DNA of 64,000 bases, from assembly GCF_933775445.1 (NCBI RefSeq), contig NC_065872.1:8184001-8248000 (forward strand). Direction: 5' to 3'. How positions within the stretch are numbered: position 1 is the first letter of the stretch; each line of letters begins with the position of its first letter. Of this stretch, positions 36,300-48,734 are shown piece by piece. The notes below the pieces were generated by a model, which ran no database searches, was not told where the DNA came from, and was given only the letters and a program-made list of their open reading frames with translations. Source of the stretch: Argentina anserina. Taxonomy: Eukaryota > Streptophyta > Magnoliopsida > Rosales > Rosaceae. The translations under genes and the position numbers were made by a program.

Positions 36300-38333
36300 T
36301 GTTGCAGGCGAAGCTCCGGGAGGCTATTGGGACCCGAGAGTGGAATAGCGGGTTCGGATCGGGATCCGATTCATAGAGGTAAGAGAGAAATTGGGGGGAT
36401 GGGATTTGGAAGAGGAATTTGGCGGGTTGGGTGAGTTGAAACCCTAGTCAGTAGTCACGTCTCAGTTTTGGGAGGGGCCGCCATTTAACTTTTTACCCAT
36501 CTCTCTTTTTATTTTTATTTTCTTTTTGATGAGTTTTTTTTGTAAATGTTTCATCATTCACATATAAATACAATTTTTGTATTTAAAGTCTATACACCTT
36601 GCATTATAAGCAATCTATTTTAGTTAATTTTACGCGTTAAGCATGCAGTTGTGGCACGATAAAATCAAACACATATGCAATTTTTACCCGTGTAAACTAA
36701 GTACGTACAATTCAGAAAAATACGACATCAATAGTTATAATTATTGTAGATAGATTGCTTACCGGTATCTTCTTCTTTTTTGAAGCTTTAGCACTCTTCA
36801 TTGATGAAACGTTCTTAGCTTTGATCTCAGCAAATGTTTTGTTCGGTGAAATTCTTGAGTCTTCTTTTTGGTAGACAAATTGCAAAGAGATCAATCATTG
36901 TGTTTTTATACTATTGCAATTTGCGTGTTATGGTAGGCAACTAGGCATTTTGGGAAATGTTTTATGTCTTTGTTTCTTATAAAGAAATAACTATTCGAGT
37001 ACAAAGTGTGATGGTTGGTGAGAAAAGGTTCAATGTATGACCACATCTACGTACTTTGAATCAAACTGGTATTAGGTACTTTGAATCAAACTGGTATTAG
37101 GTTTAAATTAGCCAATGAATTTTGTTGGTATTAGGTTTAAGTCTACATATGTAAACTGCGCACAAACTACACCAAGCTTTTCCAATTTTTGATGGGGAGC
37201 CATTCTGTGGCTAAAGTTGCTGTCTTTGGTCGTTGAATATTAAGTCATCATGATACATACCGTGTTAGCACGGGTGTAAAACAATAGCTCAAAATTAGTA
37301 TTCAAATATTTGGTCTTGAAAGGGCGCACAAGGTGTTCGATGAAATGCCTCAAAGAAAAGGTTGCTAAGTTAAGGGAGAAGGCAGGAAGCCACTCAACAA
37401 CGATGAGGCTGCTGAAGCTGGCAATGCAAAGTTTTTAGGTGTTTAAGGATGATGATGTAATGGTCATTCAAAGATTGTCCTCCGGTATATATTTATATTT
37501 GATCAAGTTTTGATGATATACTACTGGTTGCTTGTTGCTCTGTCGGTTGTCATTATAGCTTTACCATTGTGTCATATCTTAATTTACAAGTCTTTTAGTT
37601 TCCAATTAAATTAGGCTGCACAATGAAGCCAATGTGTCTTCTTCTCATACTTCCACATTGAGTCGTCCTTGGCTGGTATATTTTCTCTTCTGCATTTCTT
37701 TCCTAATCCTCAAATTAAGCTCAAATAATACTTCCACATCGATCTGTTTTTTAATTTTGAGACTCGGATTCCCACTATTTAAACAACTATAATACCAAGG
37801 ATAGTACTAGCAATTCACCTAGAGTATGGCTCATCTGAGTGATCTGACCGAGTAAAACTGGACTCAGACACTGGTCCATTCCAGAGTCATCCTCCTCCAG
37901 TTCTCATTCTTTCTCTTTCTCTGTAAATCAGAAAAGTATTTCATCAATAGTGACTCACATTCTGACAAGGCTGGAATAGTGGAACTTCACCGGGGATTCT
38001 TATGATCTGCTTTACTTCTCTGAGACTAAGGAAAGCAAGGTATCTCTAAATTTTTTTTTGGCTCCAAAGTTAGTTGAGTGTAATTAGCACAAGGCATTTC
38101 TAGTAGCAACTTCAATAGATATAGACAACAATTGGCTATATTTCTTGCATCTCATCAAACATCTGCTCACTTAGGTAATAGATGTTACAAACACATATCT
38201 TGATTTATTAAGTTTACCATTAAATCTTGATCTCTTCACTAGAGATGGTCTCATAGCAACTCTACTTAGCTTGAGATGCTTGATTAAACACCTAGGTAAG
38301 TCAGTGTTTACTTACCTAAAGTGACAAATATAT
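36300..38333. other. CLF promoter side and spacer with a PPR trace
   Basis: The first ~200 bases upstream of 36299 are GC-richer 5' UTR/promoter of CLF. Plus-strand 37315-37359 reads LERAHKVFDEMPQRK, the signature of a plant pentatricopeptide repeat, but a stop follows at once; it is a tiny relic. A 26-bp unit (TACTTTGAATCAAACTGGTATTAGG region) is tandemly doubled at about 37052-37102. Nothing else was recognised. Confidence 0.5.
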
Positions 38334-39300
38334 CTAGTTCACAAGCGCAGCTTCCATGAACTCTTCATCATCGGCCATAGCATGTAGGGTCAGGCAAAAG
38401 GCAGACTTGAAAATCAGGACTTCCTTCTTCAGCACCAGGAAACATTGTCAGCTCCCCATTCATTTTGTTCGCATTTTCACTTCTCACAGCAAGCGGTCTC
38501 CCCCAACCAAAATCATTACCATACACATTGAACCGGGGTGAGCTTCCTGTGAGCAAGCTATGAACACTTGTTTGAGCCCTTAAACTTGGACGATGGTAGG
38601 GGCCTTTACCCAGTCCTCCAATTCTCTTGTCACATTTTCAGTTGTCATGGAAGCAATAGTTTTATTGATTTTCAACCGCCCATCCTGGTCCATTGTGTAG
38701 GAGATCACTTACAGTTGACTTGACTTGAACTACTGAAAGCGCATTCCCCATGTAATGATCTGGCAATGGTGGCTTCAATCTTTGCCTCAACCCTATTACA
38801 ATCCGATAAGTAGTCTCATCGGATTTAAGATCACATCGTCCACGTGTTGTGGCTCGCCAAAGATGAGCCATGAGAGCCTGAAGGGATGAGATGTTGTTTG
38901 TTCCCATCTCAGCATTAGCCCTCGCTTTGAGCTGTGCAACTTTTTCTTTGGGGAAGTGAAATACCCTTTGTAGAGAGTTGAAGAAGCCATCTGTCGAATA
39001 AGTTTCTCCAGGATTTGGATTTGAGAGAATGGTATGCGAACTGGGAGATCAATTAGGCCATCAAGAAAATGACGACCAACTAAAGCAGGACTGCTTTGAG
39101 AAATTGTATCATCAGTGCCAGAACGAGAGATGTGAGACCAAGTATTAAGGAAATGCCTGAAAGAGGTACCATCTGCAACAACATGGTTTATGCAGCATCC
39201 GATAAATATGCCATCTGCAAGCTCAGTGACTTTCACTGCAAGCAATGGTTTTGAAGTGCCTTCATAGTTCCGAATTGAATTCATAGTTAATAACTTCATT
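38334..39300 (-). pseudogene. BAHD acyltransferase pseudogene, 3' portion
   Basis: A remnant of the same family as the intact gene at 44811-46181. It reads MNSIRNYEGTSKPLLAVKV, then the catalytic-type motif NHVVADGTSF (HXXXD retained), a frameshifted middle, MGTNNISSLQALMAHLWRAT, GLRQRLKPPLPDHYMGNAL, further stops, and SSPRFNVYGNDFGWGRPLAV with the DFGWG motif. It ends ADDEEFMEAALVN and a TAG at 38334-38336. Roughly the first 150 residues are missing: the sequence is cut at 39300, where the hAT relic's C-terminus begins. At least two frameshifts and several stops make it nonfunctional. Confidence 0.9.
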
Positions 39301-42284
39301 CAAACTTTAATGTCATCCTCCACAATGTTCTCTATGTCAATATCATCAACATCATCAAATAAGTATCCCTCTAATTGTGGTTCATCAAGTGTAAGGTTGG
39401 CCATCTCAAGTCTTCCAACATTAATATCTTCCGAAGATTCAAATTGATCACCTCCTACATCCCACATAATAGTTACACTACTATTGTAAATTAGACTTTT
39501 CCTAGATAAGAGGCGAAGATTGGTATGTACAAATACCAAATCTTCCGCTTTTTGTGGGAGTAGTTTGTTTATCTTTAAAGAATGAATGAAATTGTTTGTA
39601 CTCCAATTTCTTTTATAACAAGAAGAAATAAGTTGACCTAGAACCTCAAAGGTTATACCTTGAAGAGTAGATGTTGAAGCTACATGGATTGGCCACCATG
39701 TAATTGGCTATAATCAGTATTTATCATTCATAACATCTCCACTTCCAAACTTTTGCATATACATAGAAAAATTGGAAAATTATATGTTAACCTTTCTTCT
39801 CTCATCTTCTTCAGCAAAGTACTGCATGTGACATGATTTCCTTTCTCTTGTAATCTCCAAATCTTTGTGGGGAGCAACACGATGAGTAGCTTCACTAAGT
39901 CATTCCGAACTATAATACACAAACATTGAAATATAAATATTTATAAGCTTCTACTAACTAATTAAATAAATATGAATATATTTTATAAAATTACTACAAT
40001 AATATAAAGTGCACTAATTAAGATAGATAACAAATAACACTTACTTGAGATTCAAAGAATGAGCAAAGCAATGAAAAAGTGTATTGCTCTTGGTCCAACG
40101 AGTCATCAACACCTTGTGAACCGCATTCCAAAAGAAAGATTTTTCTTCAAGGTTTTTTCTTTCTTTCCTATAAATAAATTTCTTCACTTGAACAATCATA
40201 TAAACCCACCATTCATACATCAAATGAATACAAGGCTTGTCGGTATCCGCCTTCCTAATTATCTCATAAATAAGCTCGGTAAAAATAAGAATGTAGTCAA
40301 TATCATCCCACATTAAATCATCCAACATCTCTTTTACCCTAGCCGCCTTAAGTTGATCATCTAATCTATAATCATCTCACTTTAGACTAATCATCATTTG
40401 TTGCAAACCATTCTTGGTTGCCTTAAAACCTCTTAAACATAATAATCGTAGATGCAAACCTTGTGGGAGCAACCGAAAGCAACTTCAAAGGGCAATGATC
40501 ATGGAACATAACTAATCTCATTCCATAATTCATTATGAAGTTCTTAATATATACAACATGCTCCGCAATAGGTTGTATCCAAGAACATGGGTCATACACG
40601 TCTATATTGCTCAAGCAATTAGAAGGTGGGCATATATTCTTTCACATCAATATTTAATGTGTGAACTACACATGGTGTCCAAAAAATAGTAAAATACATA
40701 CTTGTTATTGTTGCACCAACTTTCACACAAATGAGAGCATTATCGGTAATCACTTGCACTACATTTTCATATCCAACTTTCTTGATGGATTCAATAATCA
40801 AGTTTGCAATTAATTCTGAGTCATTGTATTCTCCCTCACAATTTACAACTTTCAACATTATCGGACCACTCTCAGAAATAACAATCACATTAATCAATGA
40901 TCTTCTTTATACATCGAACCAACCATCACTACATATACTCACACCATTATCCTTCCATGAAGTTGTGTGGTTACAAATAGGGGTGGACATAAAAAACAGA
41001 AATCACGATCCCGTCCCGATCCCGTCCCGTTTCATAATAGTGGGACGGGACGTGAGACGAATAATTTATATCCCGCTTCGTCCCGATCCCGTCCCGTTTC
41101 ATAATAGTGCGACGGGACGTGGAACGAATAATTTATATCCCGCTTCGTCTCGTCCCGTCCCACCTTTAATGAAAACTTAAAAATTATTATATATTTGTAT
41201 TAAAATGAAACTAATTTATGTTCTTAATAACTCTAAAATTATATCAACTCAAATAATAATGGTAAATTATAATATTTTGAACATAATATGCATTTTTTGG
41301 TTAAAATTTCATTATTGAATGTTATTTTGTTAATGAAAAAGTAAAAATATAGGTTTTTATTTAACTTCATAGGAAGGTGGGATTTGTCCCGTCCTGTCCC
41401 AACTGGGATCAATCCCGAGTGGGATGCATTCTTAAAAACCCTCGTCCCGTCCCGATTCAAAAGAGTGTGATGGGATGTGGGATGAGCCCCGTCCCGTCCC
41501 GTCCCATCCCGTCCCGTCCCGTCTCATCCCGTCCCGTCCCATCCCATCCCGTCCCGTCCCGTGCCCACCCCTAGTTGCAAATGCTTCTCAATATTCTTAT
41601 TTTCATTTGCAAGAAGTGAGGTCTTTATGGCATTGTAATCTAGTAGAACATAGCCCGGAAGAGTAGAAGCATGAACATAAGAGTTCCGGTAATGTGAATT
41701 TCTTGCCAAATTGAATGGTAGGCCACCGGTATAGAATTTCCTTGCAACCTCAACATCACATTCTTCCCTAGCCAAGTTTTGAAAGGCTTTCTCAATGAAA
41801 CTAGAACCAACAACTGTTTTTCTCTTCTTTCATGTATCGCATGTTGTTGGTTCGTGTGCATATGCATGATAAGTGCTCAACCCAACACTACTAGTGGCAC
41901 TACTCCCCCTTTGATGTCTTGTTGATGCTAGAGTAACGTTTTAAGAGTTGTATTCATCAATCGCTTCTTGCATTCTCTCACCAACTTGACCAATTTATAT
42001 TTGGCTTCAGGATTAACCTTAGGGCACCTAGCAATTTCCCCTCCTTCGCTCAACAAATGTGCCCGAACTCTAGTATACGAGCCGTTGTAGTACATATTGC
42101 AAAAACTACAATGTCATCTCTAATTATCTCCACTTACATACTTGCTAATCTTCTTCACAAATGTCCACAATGGAGTTTTATCATCTATTTGATGATCTTC
42201 CTGGCCACCTCCATCTCCAACATTACCACCGACATTAACTGATCTAGCACTAGAACTAATAAGAATTGATCTTCCTGTACTCAT
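39301..42284 (-). pseudogene. decayed hAT transposase (different family from 18852-21467)
   Basis: The recognisable order on the minus strand is N-terminus MSTGRSILISSSARSVNVGG (from 42284), then a decayed BED finger (GSYTRVRAHLL, GEIARCPKVNPEAKY). The middle shows KNIEKHLQL. DUF659-type core: LINVIVISESGPIMLKVVNC and ENVVQVITDNALICVKVGAT, preceded by NGVSICSDGWFDV. The dimerisation-side segments follow (EIIRKADTDKPCIHLMYEWW), and the tail NLRLLSRKSLIYN..DDVDDIDIENIVEDDIKV ends at a stop at 39300/39302. Multiple in-frame stops and frameshifts show it is dead. It is further split by the MITE at 40978-41573. No terminal inverted repeats were found at its ends. Confidence 0.88.
40978..41573. mobile_element. 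hAT-type MITE with CCCGTCCCGT tandem arrays
   Basis: A 596-bp noncoding unit with termini TAGGGGTGGACA and (inverted) TAGGGGTGGGCA. Flanks are GTTACAAA (40970-40977) and GTTGCAAA (41574-41581), an 8-bp target duplication with one change. Internal arrays of CCCGTCCCGT and CCCATCCCGT type lie near both ends (41010-41160 and 41390-41565). It interrupts the hAT pseudogene, since coding similarity resumes on either side. Termini of the TAGGGGTGG type are common in plant hAT-derived MITEs. Confidence 0.9.
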
Positions 42285-44690
42285 ACTTCCTGAAAAAGAA
42301 AAAAAATTGTCAACGTAAATTTAAAATCTGTTATTTTTTCAATGCAGGTCTGCAACTTCAAAAAAAGATAAGTAATTGTAGAAAAATCTTTTCTCAATGA
42401 TTCAAGTTCCTAATTGTTCTTTAGGATGTCTATTACAAATGTCTAGAAGACACATCATTTGCAAATACCCAATCTAACTACTTCATTTTAGTCCAAACAT
42501 TTACTGCACAAAAATCACATATTCAAAAACTCTAATTACAAGCCTTCTTTAAATTTCACACATGCAACTAAACATCTCAGTCAGATTATATAAAATCAAG
42601 TAAATTACATTCCTACACACTTAAAGTAAACCATGACACAAAAGAACCCACCCACAGGGCTACAACAATATTAACTTTGCCAGGGCCTAACATGGCACAT
42701 TGGCACAACAAATCTACCAACACTAATATGTGGATAACTAAATGGAAATATAAAAAAAATCACATATTTAAGTAAAAGTTGAAATTGATTACGGTTGTTT
42801 CCTAAACATATCATAACAAAAGGAATTTCGAAGAAAAACATACATGAAGTAATAAGTGAAGTACTACGATATTCTTTAGCCAAAGAATTGTATCAGTGTT
42901 TAAAAAAAAATTGGTAATAAAGTATCAAGAGGAAGAGCAACATCAATGCAACTTTTTATAGAATGTAGAAAGGGATAATATCATTTAGCCGGAATATACT
43001 TTGCAATTGTATATTTGCAACTATAGAACCCATTCAACCAACAAAAACTTTCGAAGATCATTTACTTTGAAATCACAGTCTCAAATTGAATTCTTGACTA
43101 ACATTCAGTGTTGAATCACGAGGTTAAGAGGTATGTATGTAATCACAGATAGTCATCAATTACACGGTCACCATATAATCATCATCGGCTAGTAGAATCA
43201 AAATCATTTAAAAAAAAAACAAGAGAAAGAGAACTTGGCCTCATAGAGAAGATTAGATGAGTTCAACATAGAGATTCAAACTTGTAAACTAAAGCTTGAA
43301 TTTTTTTATCTAAAATGGTGAACCCAAAATCATCAAACGAAAACCCAATTCAACTACAACTAGCATGTAATCCCAATCAAACCAAATCACTCAATCATAA
43401 AAAATTGAAAATTCAAGATAGAAATGGTGACCTGAGAGAAGGGAAAGAGAAGCGCCGAGTGGGAGGAGCAGTGGGCGGTCGGACACGACAAAGATTTGGG
43501 GCAGAGCGAAACCGGAGGTAGTGAGATCTAAAATGGGTTTTTTGAGATCAAAAGTTGAAGGCTGCATGGGTAGTGAGATTGTGAGATACTGAGAGAGTTT
43601 TTGTTTAAAATAAGGACAAATATATTCTAACGTGTTCTCCTTAATTGCGTGTTCTAAAGGGACACGTTCGTATCTATTACGTATTACCGTCTGTCCGAGT
43701 GTGTCTATGTGTGTCAGACACGCAATACGGAGCCCAGATTAGCGTGTCCATAGGACTATATACTTCACAAGATCATTTCTCGTAAGGTTCATATATATTC
43801 CTAGGGCTTGTAATGATATAGCTCATCGCCCGTAGTAGGTTTTTGATGCCAATACTGACATAACTGGCTTAACAAGCACTTAATGATATTCTAGACGTTT
43901 CTTCTATAAAAAAAAACGTAGATATTCTAGAAGTGGTTGATTAATTTAGAAACGGGAAAGAAACGCAAAGCAGAATTCATTGAATGAAGATAAAGCCCTG
44001 TCATTGTCATGCAGGCTGGCACTGATCACTGTTAGATAAGTTCTTCAATTAATTTTTTTTGCTTCTTTTTGGTAATGAAAAAATCGGGACAGCATGCCCA
44101 AGAATTGAGGTTTTTTTTTTTTCTCAAATTATTTCACCTATTTGAGATTTTCTTCAAAAGATTTAACCTAATTGTGATCTTTCTCAACAAGTTGCATCAC
44201 CTAATTCATTCTTCGAGGAGTTTCAACTAGTATCTTCCTTAACTAAACCTCGATCAATATGTTTTTTATGAGATTTTTTTTTGCCTGAACTCACATTAAA
44301 AAATTGAAATCGTCTATCAATCAATGTGGAATAAAATCTATCGAATGCAAGGTATTATAATGATATTGGCATTTGTATGCTTCCGTTGCTTCGTATATGT
44401 TTGGAAATCCTTCTTGGACGTGTGACTACTTGTTTACATGTATGTGTGTATGTATATATATATGTTTGATAGCTAGCAGTCAGCTGCCAGAGACGGGATA
44501 ATTAAGGCTATTAAACATAATGCTCTAATCTTCAACATACGTGTGAAGATGAGCAGGCAAGGATTGGCAGCAATAGCACATACACATCGCCGCTAAATTA
44601 ATTAAAAATAGATGACAATGACGAGATCATATCGCCGAACTACCTTTTTTCCGAATGGAAATTTGGAATATCGTCGAACTGTGTTGACAC
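42285..44690. other. spacer with no supported gene
   Basis: AT-rich. The first part may be 5' noncoding sequence of the hAT relic. The stretch 43600-43750 (with GTGTCAGACACGCAATACGG) differs in composition and could be another element's end, but no pair was found. Short frames at 42671-42883 and 43315-43521 have no domain. Confidence 0.45.
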
Positions 44691-44848
44691 AAATCACACA
44701 ATTACTCAATTAACTACCAGTAAAAAAACTTACACTGCCACACTCTCCATGAACTCTGCATCCTCCAGCAAATCACACAATTACTCAATTAACAGTAACC
44801 AGTAAAAAACTTACACTGCCACACTCTCCATAAACTCTGCATCCTCCG
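44691..44848. repeat. 79-bp tandem duplication across the BAHD stop codon
   Basis: The block 44691-44769 is repeated at 44770-44848 with minor differences. The second copy contains the last 12 codons and stop of the intact BAHD gene. The first is a downstream ghost copy that would read LEDAEFMESVAV plus stop. Confidence 0.92.
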
Positions 44849-46181
44849 CCAAAGCTTGTAGAGTCTGACTCGAAAGGCACACCTCAAAAGTTATACTTCC
44901 TTCTTCCGCCCCAGCAAACACAGTCAACTTCCCATCGAATTTGTTACCGGAGCCGCTTCGAACCGCCACCGGCTTTCCCCAACCAAAGTCATTGCCATAC
45001 ACATTAAACCGAGGCGAGCTTCCCGTAGTCAACGAATATTTACTAGCCACATCACTTCTTTTTAGCATACTAGGATTCTCAACAAAGCCCTTCAAGAATT
45101 TCATCGCTTCTTGTTCCGTCTGCAAGGCTATCATCCTGTTCAGTTCTACAGCGGCGCAGCCTAGGCCACCTTCAAGCAGTTCCCTTACAGTGGATGTTGC
45201 GGTGCCAATTAGTACCGCATTTCCAAGGTAATGATCCGACAATGAAGGGTGCACCAGTCTTTGTCTCAAGCCTACTATTACCACGTACTTAGTTATTTCT
45301 TCATCGTCAGCAGTACTGGAAATAAGTTGTCGGGTTCGGGTTATGGATGCCCAAAGATGGCCCATGAGTGCTTGGAGGGAAGATATCTTGGTAGTTCCCA
45401 TCTGTGCATTGGCTTTGGATTTTAGCTCCGCAATCCTAACCTTGCTGAAATGGAAGACTCTCTGCTGTAATTGTTCTGTTGGTAGCACTAATTTATCTTT
45501 TGGATTTTGATATTGAAAGAAGGGAATTCGGATTGGGAGAGGGATAATTCCTCCAAGAAATTCACGGCTGAAAATGGGCTTCGCCATGGTAGAAGTTCCC
45601 GATCGAGAGATTTCGGACCAAGTGTTGAAGAATTTCCAGAAGCATGTACCATCACAAACAGAATGGTTCATAGTCAAACCAATGAAAATGCCATCAATGA
45701 GCTCGGTTACCTGAACTGCAAGCAAGGGTTTGGATGTGCCTTCGTAGTTTGCAACCCCATTCATCAAAAAGAGAGAGTACACGATGTGATCCGGAACATA
45801 AACAGGGTCGAGGATATCTGCGACTGTGACACCATCCGCGGCTGCATGGACAAATTCGGCTCCGGCGCCATTGCAGTCAAAGGAGAATGAGATGGTGTTG
45901 TCGTCCTCATTTTCCGTGACGGCGAGCCGGCCAGCAAGTGGGTGGAAGATGTCCAACGCGCGTGAGAAGGAGGCTTTCAGGTGCTCAATCAGCTTCAGGT
46001 TCTGCTCGTCGTTGAGGTCCTCTTCGTGATCGGGTTGGGATTTGCGGAAGAAAAGGCCTTTTTGGATGGGACCTGCTGGGAGTAATAGAACATCAGATGG
46101 AGATAACTCAATTCTGGTACACAGATCTGTGTGGCTTTTGGGTTGGATATAAGTTGTGGAGATGCAACGAATCTTCTCCAT
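44811..46181 (-). CDS. BAHD acyltransferase (HXXXD type)
   Basis: Transfers an acyl group from an acyl-CoA to an alcohol or amine; expected cytosolic. Donor and acceptor are unknown. A single exon of 456 residues starts at ATG 46181 (MEKIRCISTTYIQPKSHTDL); the open frame extends three codons upstream only through a TTG, so this ATG is preferred. Motifs: LLLPAGPIQKGLFF near residue 35, FHPLAGRLAV near 85, catalytic HXXXD as NHSVCDGT near 175, ISSLQALMGHLWASITR near 280, and SSPRFNVYGNDFGWGKPVAV with the structural DFGWG near 395. Length and motif spacing are normal for the family; it most resembles the uncharacterised acetyltransferase group around Arabidopsis At3g50280. It is the only intact member among at least four BAHD loci here. 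A 79-bp duplication straddles its stop codon. Confidence 0.94.
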   Translation of the reverse strand: MEKIRCISTTYIQPKSHTDLCTRIELSPSDVLLLPAGPIQKGLFFRKSQPDHEEDLNDEQNLKLIEHLKASFSRALDIFHPLAGRLAVTENEDDNTISFSFDCNGAGAEFVHAAADGVTVADILDPVYVPDHIVYSLFLMNGVANYEGTSKPLLAVQVTELIDGIFIGLTMNHSVCDGTCFWKFFNTWSEISRSGTSTMAKPIFSREFLGGIIPLPIRIPFFQYQNPKDKLVLPTEQLQQRVFHFSKVRIAELKSKANAQMGTTKISSLQALMGHLWASITRTRQLISSTADDEEITKYVVIVGLRQRLVHPSLSDHYLGNAVLIGTATSTVRELLEGGLGCAAVELNRMIALQTEQEAMKFLKGFVENPSMLKRSDVASKYSLTTGSSPRFNVYGNDFGWGKPVAVRSGSGNKFDGKLTVFAGAEEGSITFEVCLSSQTLQALAEDAEFMESVAV

Positions 46182-47883
46182 GAGAAACAATGCTTGGCCG
46201 GGCAGATTATTAACCTATCTCTGCAACTTCAAAGTCCACAAATATTGGATTGATCAACTTCAGATCTTCTCATCTCTTTATTTGTGGTGCTGTGGTGTAG
46301 TGGGGTACAGTTGATTGATTGGCTTGTTCACATGTATCATTCAATTGTTGAAACTCTGCATTCAATGATATCGATCTGTAATCAGCAGCCTTGTGGTTCT
46401 GAAATTCGGATCCATTGCAAACCCATTTTCATGGGGACCAAATTAATGACGTCAAATATCATATTTTAGGGAAGGGGCTTTAGACGCATAAATAAAACTA
46501 AATATTTTTCATCTGAGATTCCTAAATATTTTTCATGATAGTTGGCACTGTATACCGTATCTGTTGAGCTGAGTTTTTCATCTGAGATACACAAAGAATC
46601 TGTAAAAGAAAACAAAATAAAACTAAAGATAAACAGCTAAATTTGGGATGGGTAATTACTGTATCTTATTCATTCCGTTAATCTAAGCATGAATTTAGAG
46701 TGTTATGATGTAAGCTCCCCTCCACAAGCCCATCAGGTTTCCAGATCTCTTCTTGCCCCTGCCAACAAAGATATAAAGTAGATGAGTAATAAAAAGAGAT
46801 CAACTGAACAACAACTGGATAATAAAAACCTCTTTATTGCCATTGATTGGCTGGAGTTCAATAAGAGGACCAAACAAGAACAAATCTGAAATTATTTTTG
46901 ATCTGGCTCTAGATCTGGATTTTGATTCCATAATATCATTGCATTAGATTTATAAAATTGCTCCTAAGGCTTCAGATATAAAGAGACAGAAAGAAAACAA
47001 AGAGAGAGATGATGACGAAGAAAAATGAAGCAAGCTGGGTTTTCCGTTTCTAAAATGAACACACCTTTTCGAGAAGGGTAGAAGATGGAAGGAAAGATCT
47101 ATCTCTCACCACTTTTTGTACACTCTGAAAATAACTCAATAATAATTTTCAAACTAAAAAAAAGCTATGATAATTTTATAATCATTCAAAAGAAATACAT
47201 CTAATCTTATTGAGATTATTGACAGAAGTATTAGAAGCTAGTGCTGGGAACATTTTGTTATGTTTCCCCAGGATTGTTGTGTTTTTTTTGCTTCAATTAA
47301 AGTTTGTTTCAATCAAAAAAAAATACATCTAATCAATTTATTGTAAAACCAATTATGGTGAGTCACAGATCATTTCTTTTAAAAATGATTTGGCATATCG
47401 GGGTTTACTCCTTTACAAATCATCAATTTCGAGTATTTGACGGCATCTGTAAAGGGATCAACTCTCCGTGCTGCATTCATAAGGTTTCAAACTCGAGACT
47501 TTATTTAAATCACAACAGCCCGTTACCACTACTGCATGCATCCGCATATCATTTCTTTCGTGAGACACTAACTTGCTTTATGAATTTATTTAATATTTAG
47601 AGGATAAAAAACCTCATATTCATGTCTGCCAAAGTTTTGGGGTAAAAATAGTAAATATCATATATTTCACATACATTGCCATCGTGACATCTGAGCAAGT
47701 TGAAACCCGAAACTTCCCATGATTCATTGTTTTGCTTCGGGGCAGATGTAGCTATTGCACACTATTTTTTTGTAGTGAAAGAAGATGTGGTCGTTGAGAT
47801 TACGTAAATAATAACCGCCACTTAAACTTTTGTGTCATCTGATCGAGTGATCGCAATATATATATATAGCTCGTCTTGGTTGC
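46182..47883. other. BAHD promoter side and spacer
   Basis: 5' UTR and promoter of the intact BAHD gene, then AT-rich sequence. Short plus frames at 46284-46469 and 47304-47600 show no domain. Nothing else was recognised. Confidence 0.5.
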
Positions 47884-48253
47884 GGAGGTCTGCACCATTG
47901 TTTTGGTGCAGATTTCTATTTTTGCACCACTTTTCGATCGCATTTCTTCATTTCCATAATCTATTATCTAGATAATATTGTGTAGATCATCTCTGCAAAA
48001 TTTCAGCCAATTTGGTGATCGTTAAGACACTCAAAATTGTGTTTTTCTGTTAAAAACGTGAACGGTTCATGTTTGACAGAATTCAGTCCGTCCATTTGTT
48101 TTTCGATTTTGAGGACCTTAACGATCACCAAATTGGCTGAAATTTTGCAAAGATGATCTACACAATATTATCTAGATACTAGACGGTGTAGATGAGGAAA
48201 TTCGACCGAAAAGTGGTTTAAAATGGAAATCCGCACCATTGGTGCGGACCTCC
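47884..48253. mobile_element. hairpin MITE with ~150-bp inverted arms
   Basis: Ends are GGAGGTCTGCACCA and, inverted, TGGTGCGGACCTCC. Long inner arms match: TTTTGCACCACTTTTCGATCG against CGACCGAAAAGTGG, and AATTTCAGCCAATTTGGTGATCGTTAAG (read in halves) against its inverse around 48115-48150. The centre carries GTGAACGGTTCATG. No coding capacity. No convincing target duplication was found, so the superfamily is left open; the arms resemble Mutator-like MITEs and the element at 1409-1866. Confidence 0.85.
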
Positions 48254-48734
48254 TTATTTGAGAAAATCTGTATATTATTTTTTGTCTGGTCCTCAATGTT
48301 AAAATGCTTTTCAGGACCATTTCCAAATATATGACATCTTATAGATCGTCATGCATGCAACAGCCAAGAGGTACACACCATCTTTTGCCTAGAAGAAATA
48401 ACAAACTTATTTACGAATTGTGTCTCGAAGCTGACGGCCTGTGCATAACAATATAGAGCAATAAGAGCATGACTTCTTCAGATGTGCGATATAACTGATA
48501 TTCCTTTAAACTAAGAAAAAGAGAGAAACGGTCGATGAGTCAAATGATTGATCCAACATTTTAATCTAAACACGTACAACATAACATATAACTTGTCGAT
48601 GCTTCATAATTCAATCGATTACATAAGTAGTGGACGGTTATACATAGAAGCAAATATATGAACCCCATGCATATTTGTGGTATAGTTAATTAATTATGCA
48701 TGTGGTAGTTTCTATTTGATCAATAATCTGTTAG
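48254..48734. other. 3' flank of the split BAHD pseudogene
   Basis: AT-rich; nothing recognised apart from probable former 3' UTR next to 48735. Confidence 0.5.

Noticed and set aside
37315..37359. PPR protein gene
   Set aside because: Only one partial repeat (HKVFDEMPQRK) followed by a stop; a relic at most.
41377..41666. Pro/Ser/Arg repeat proteins across the GGGAC arrays
   Set aside because: These are translations of a simple tandem repeat inside a MITE, not genes.
43315..43521. Short plus-strand frame near 43.4 kb
   Set aside because: No domain and no splice or promoter context.
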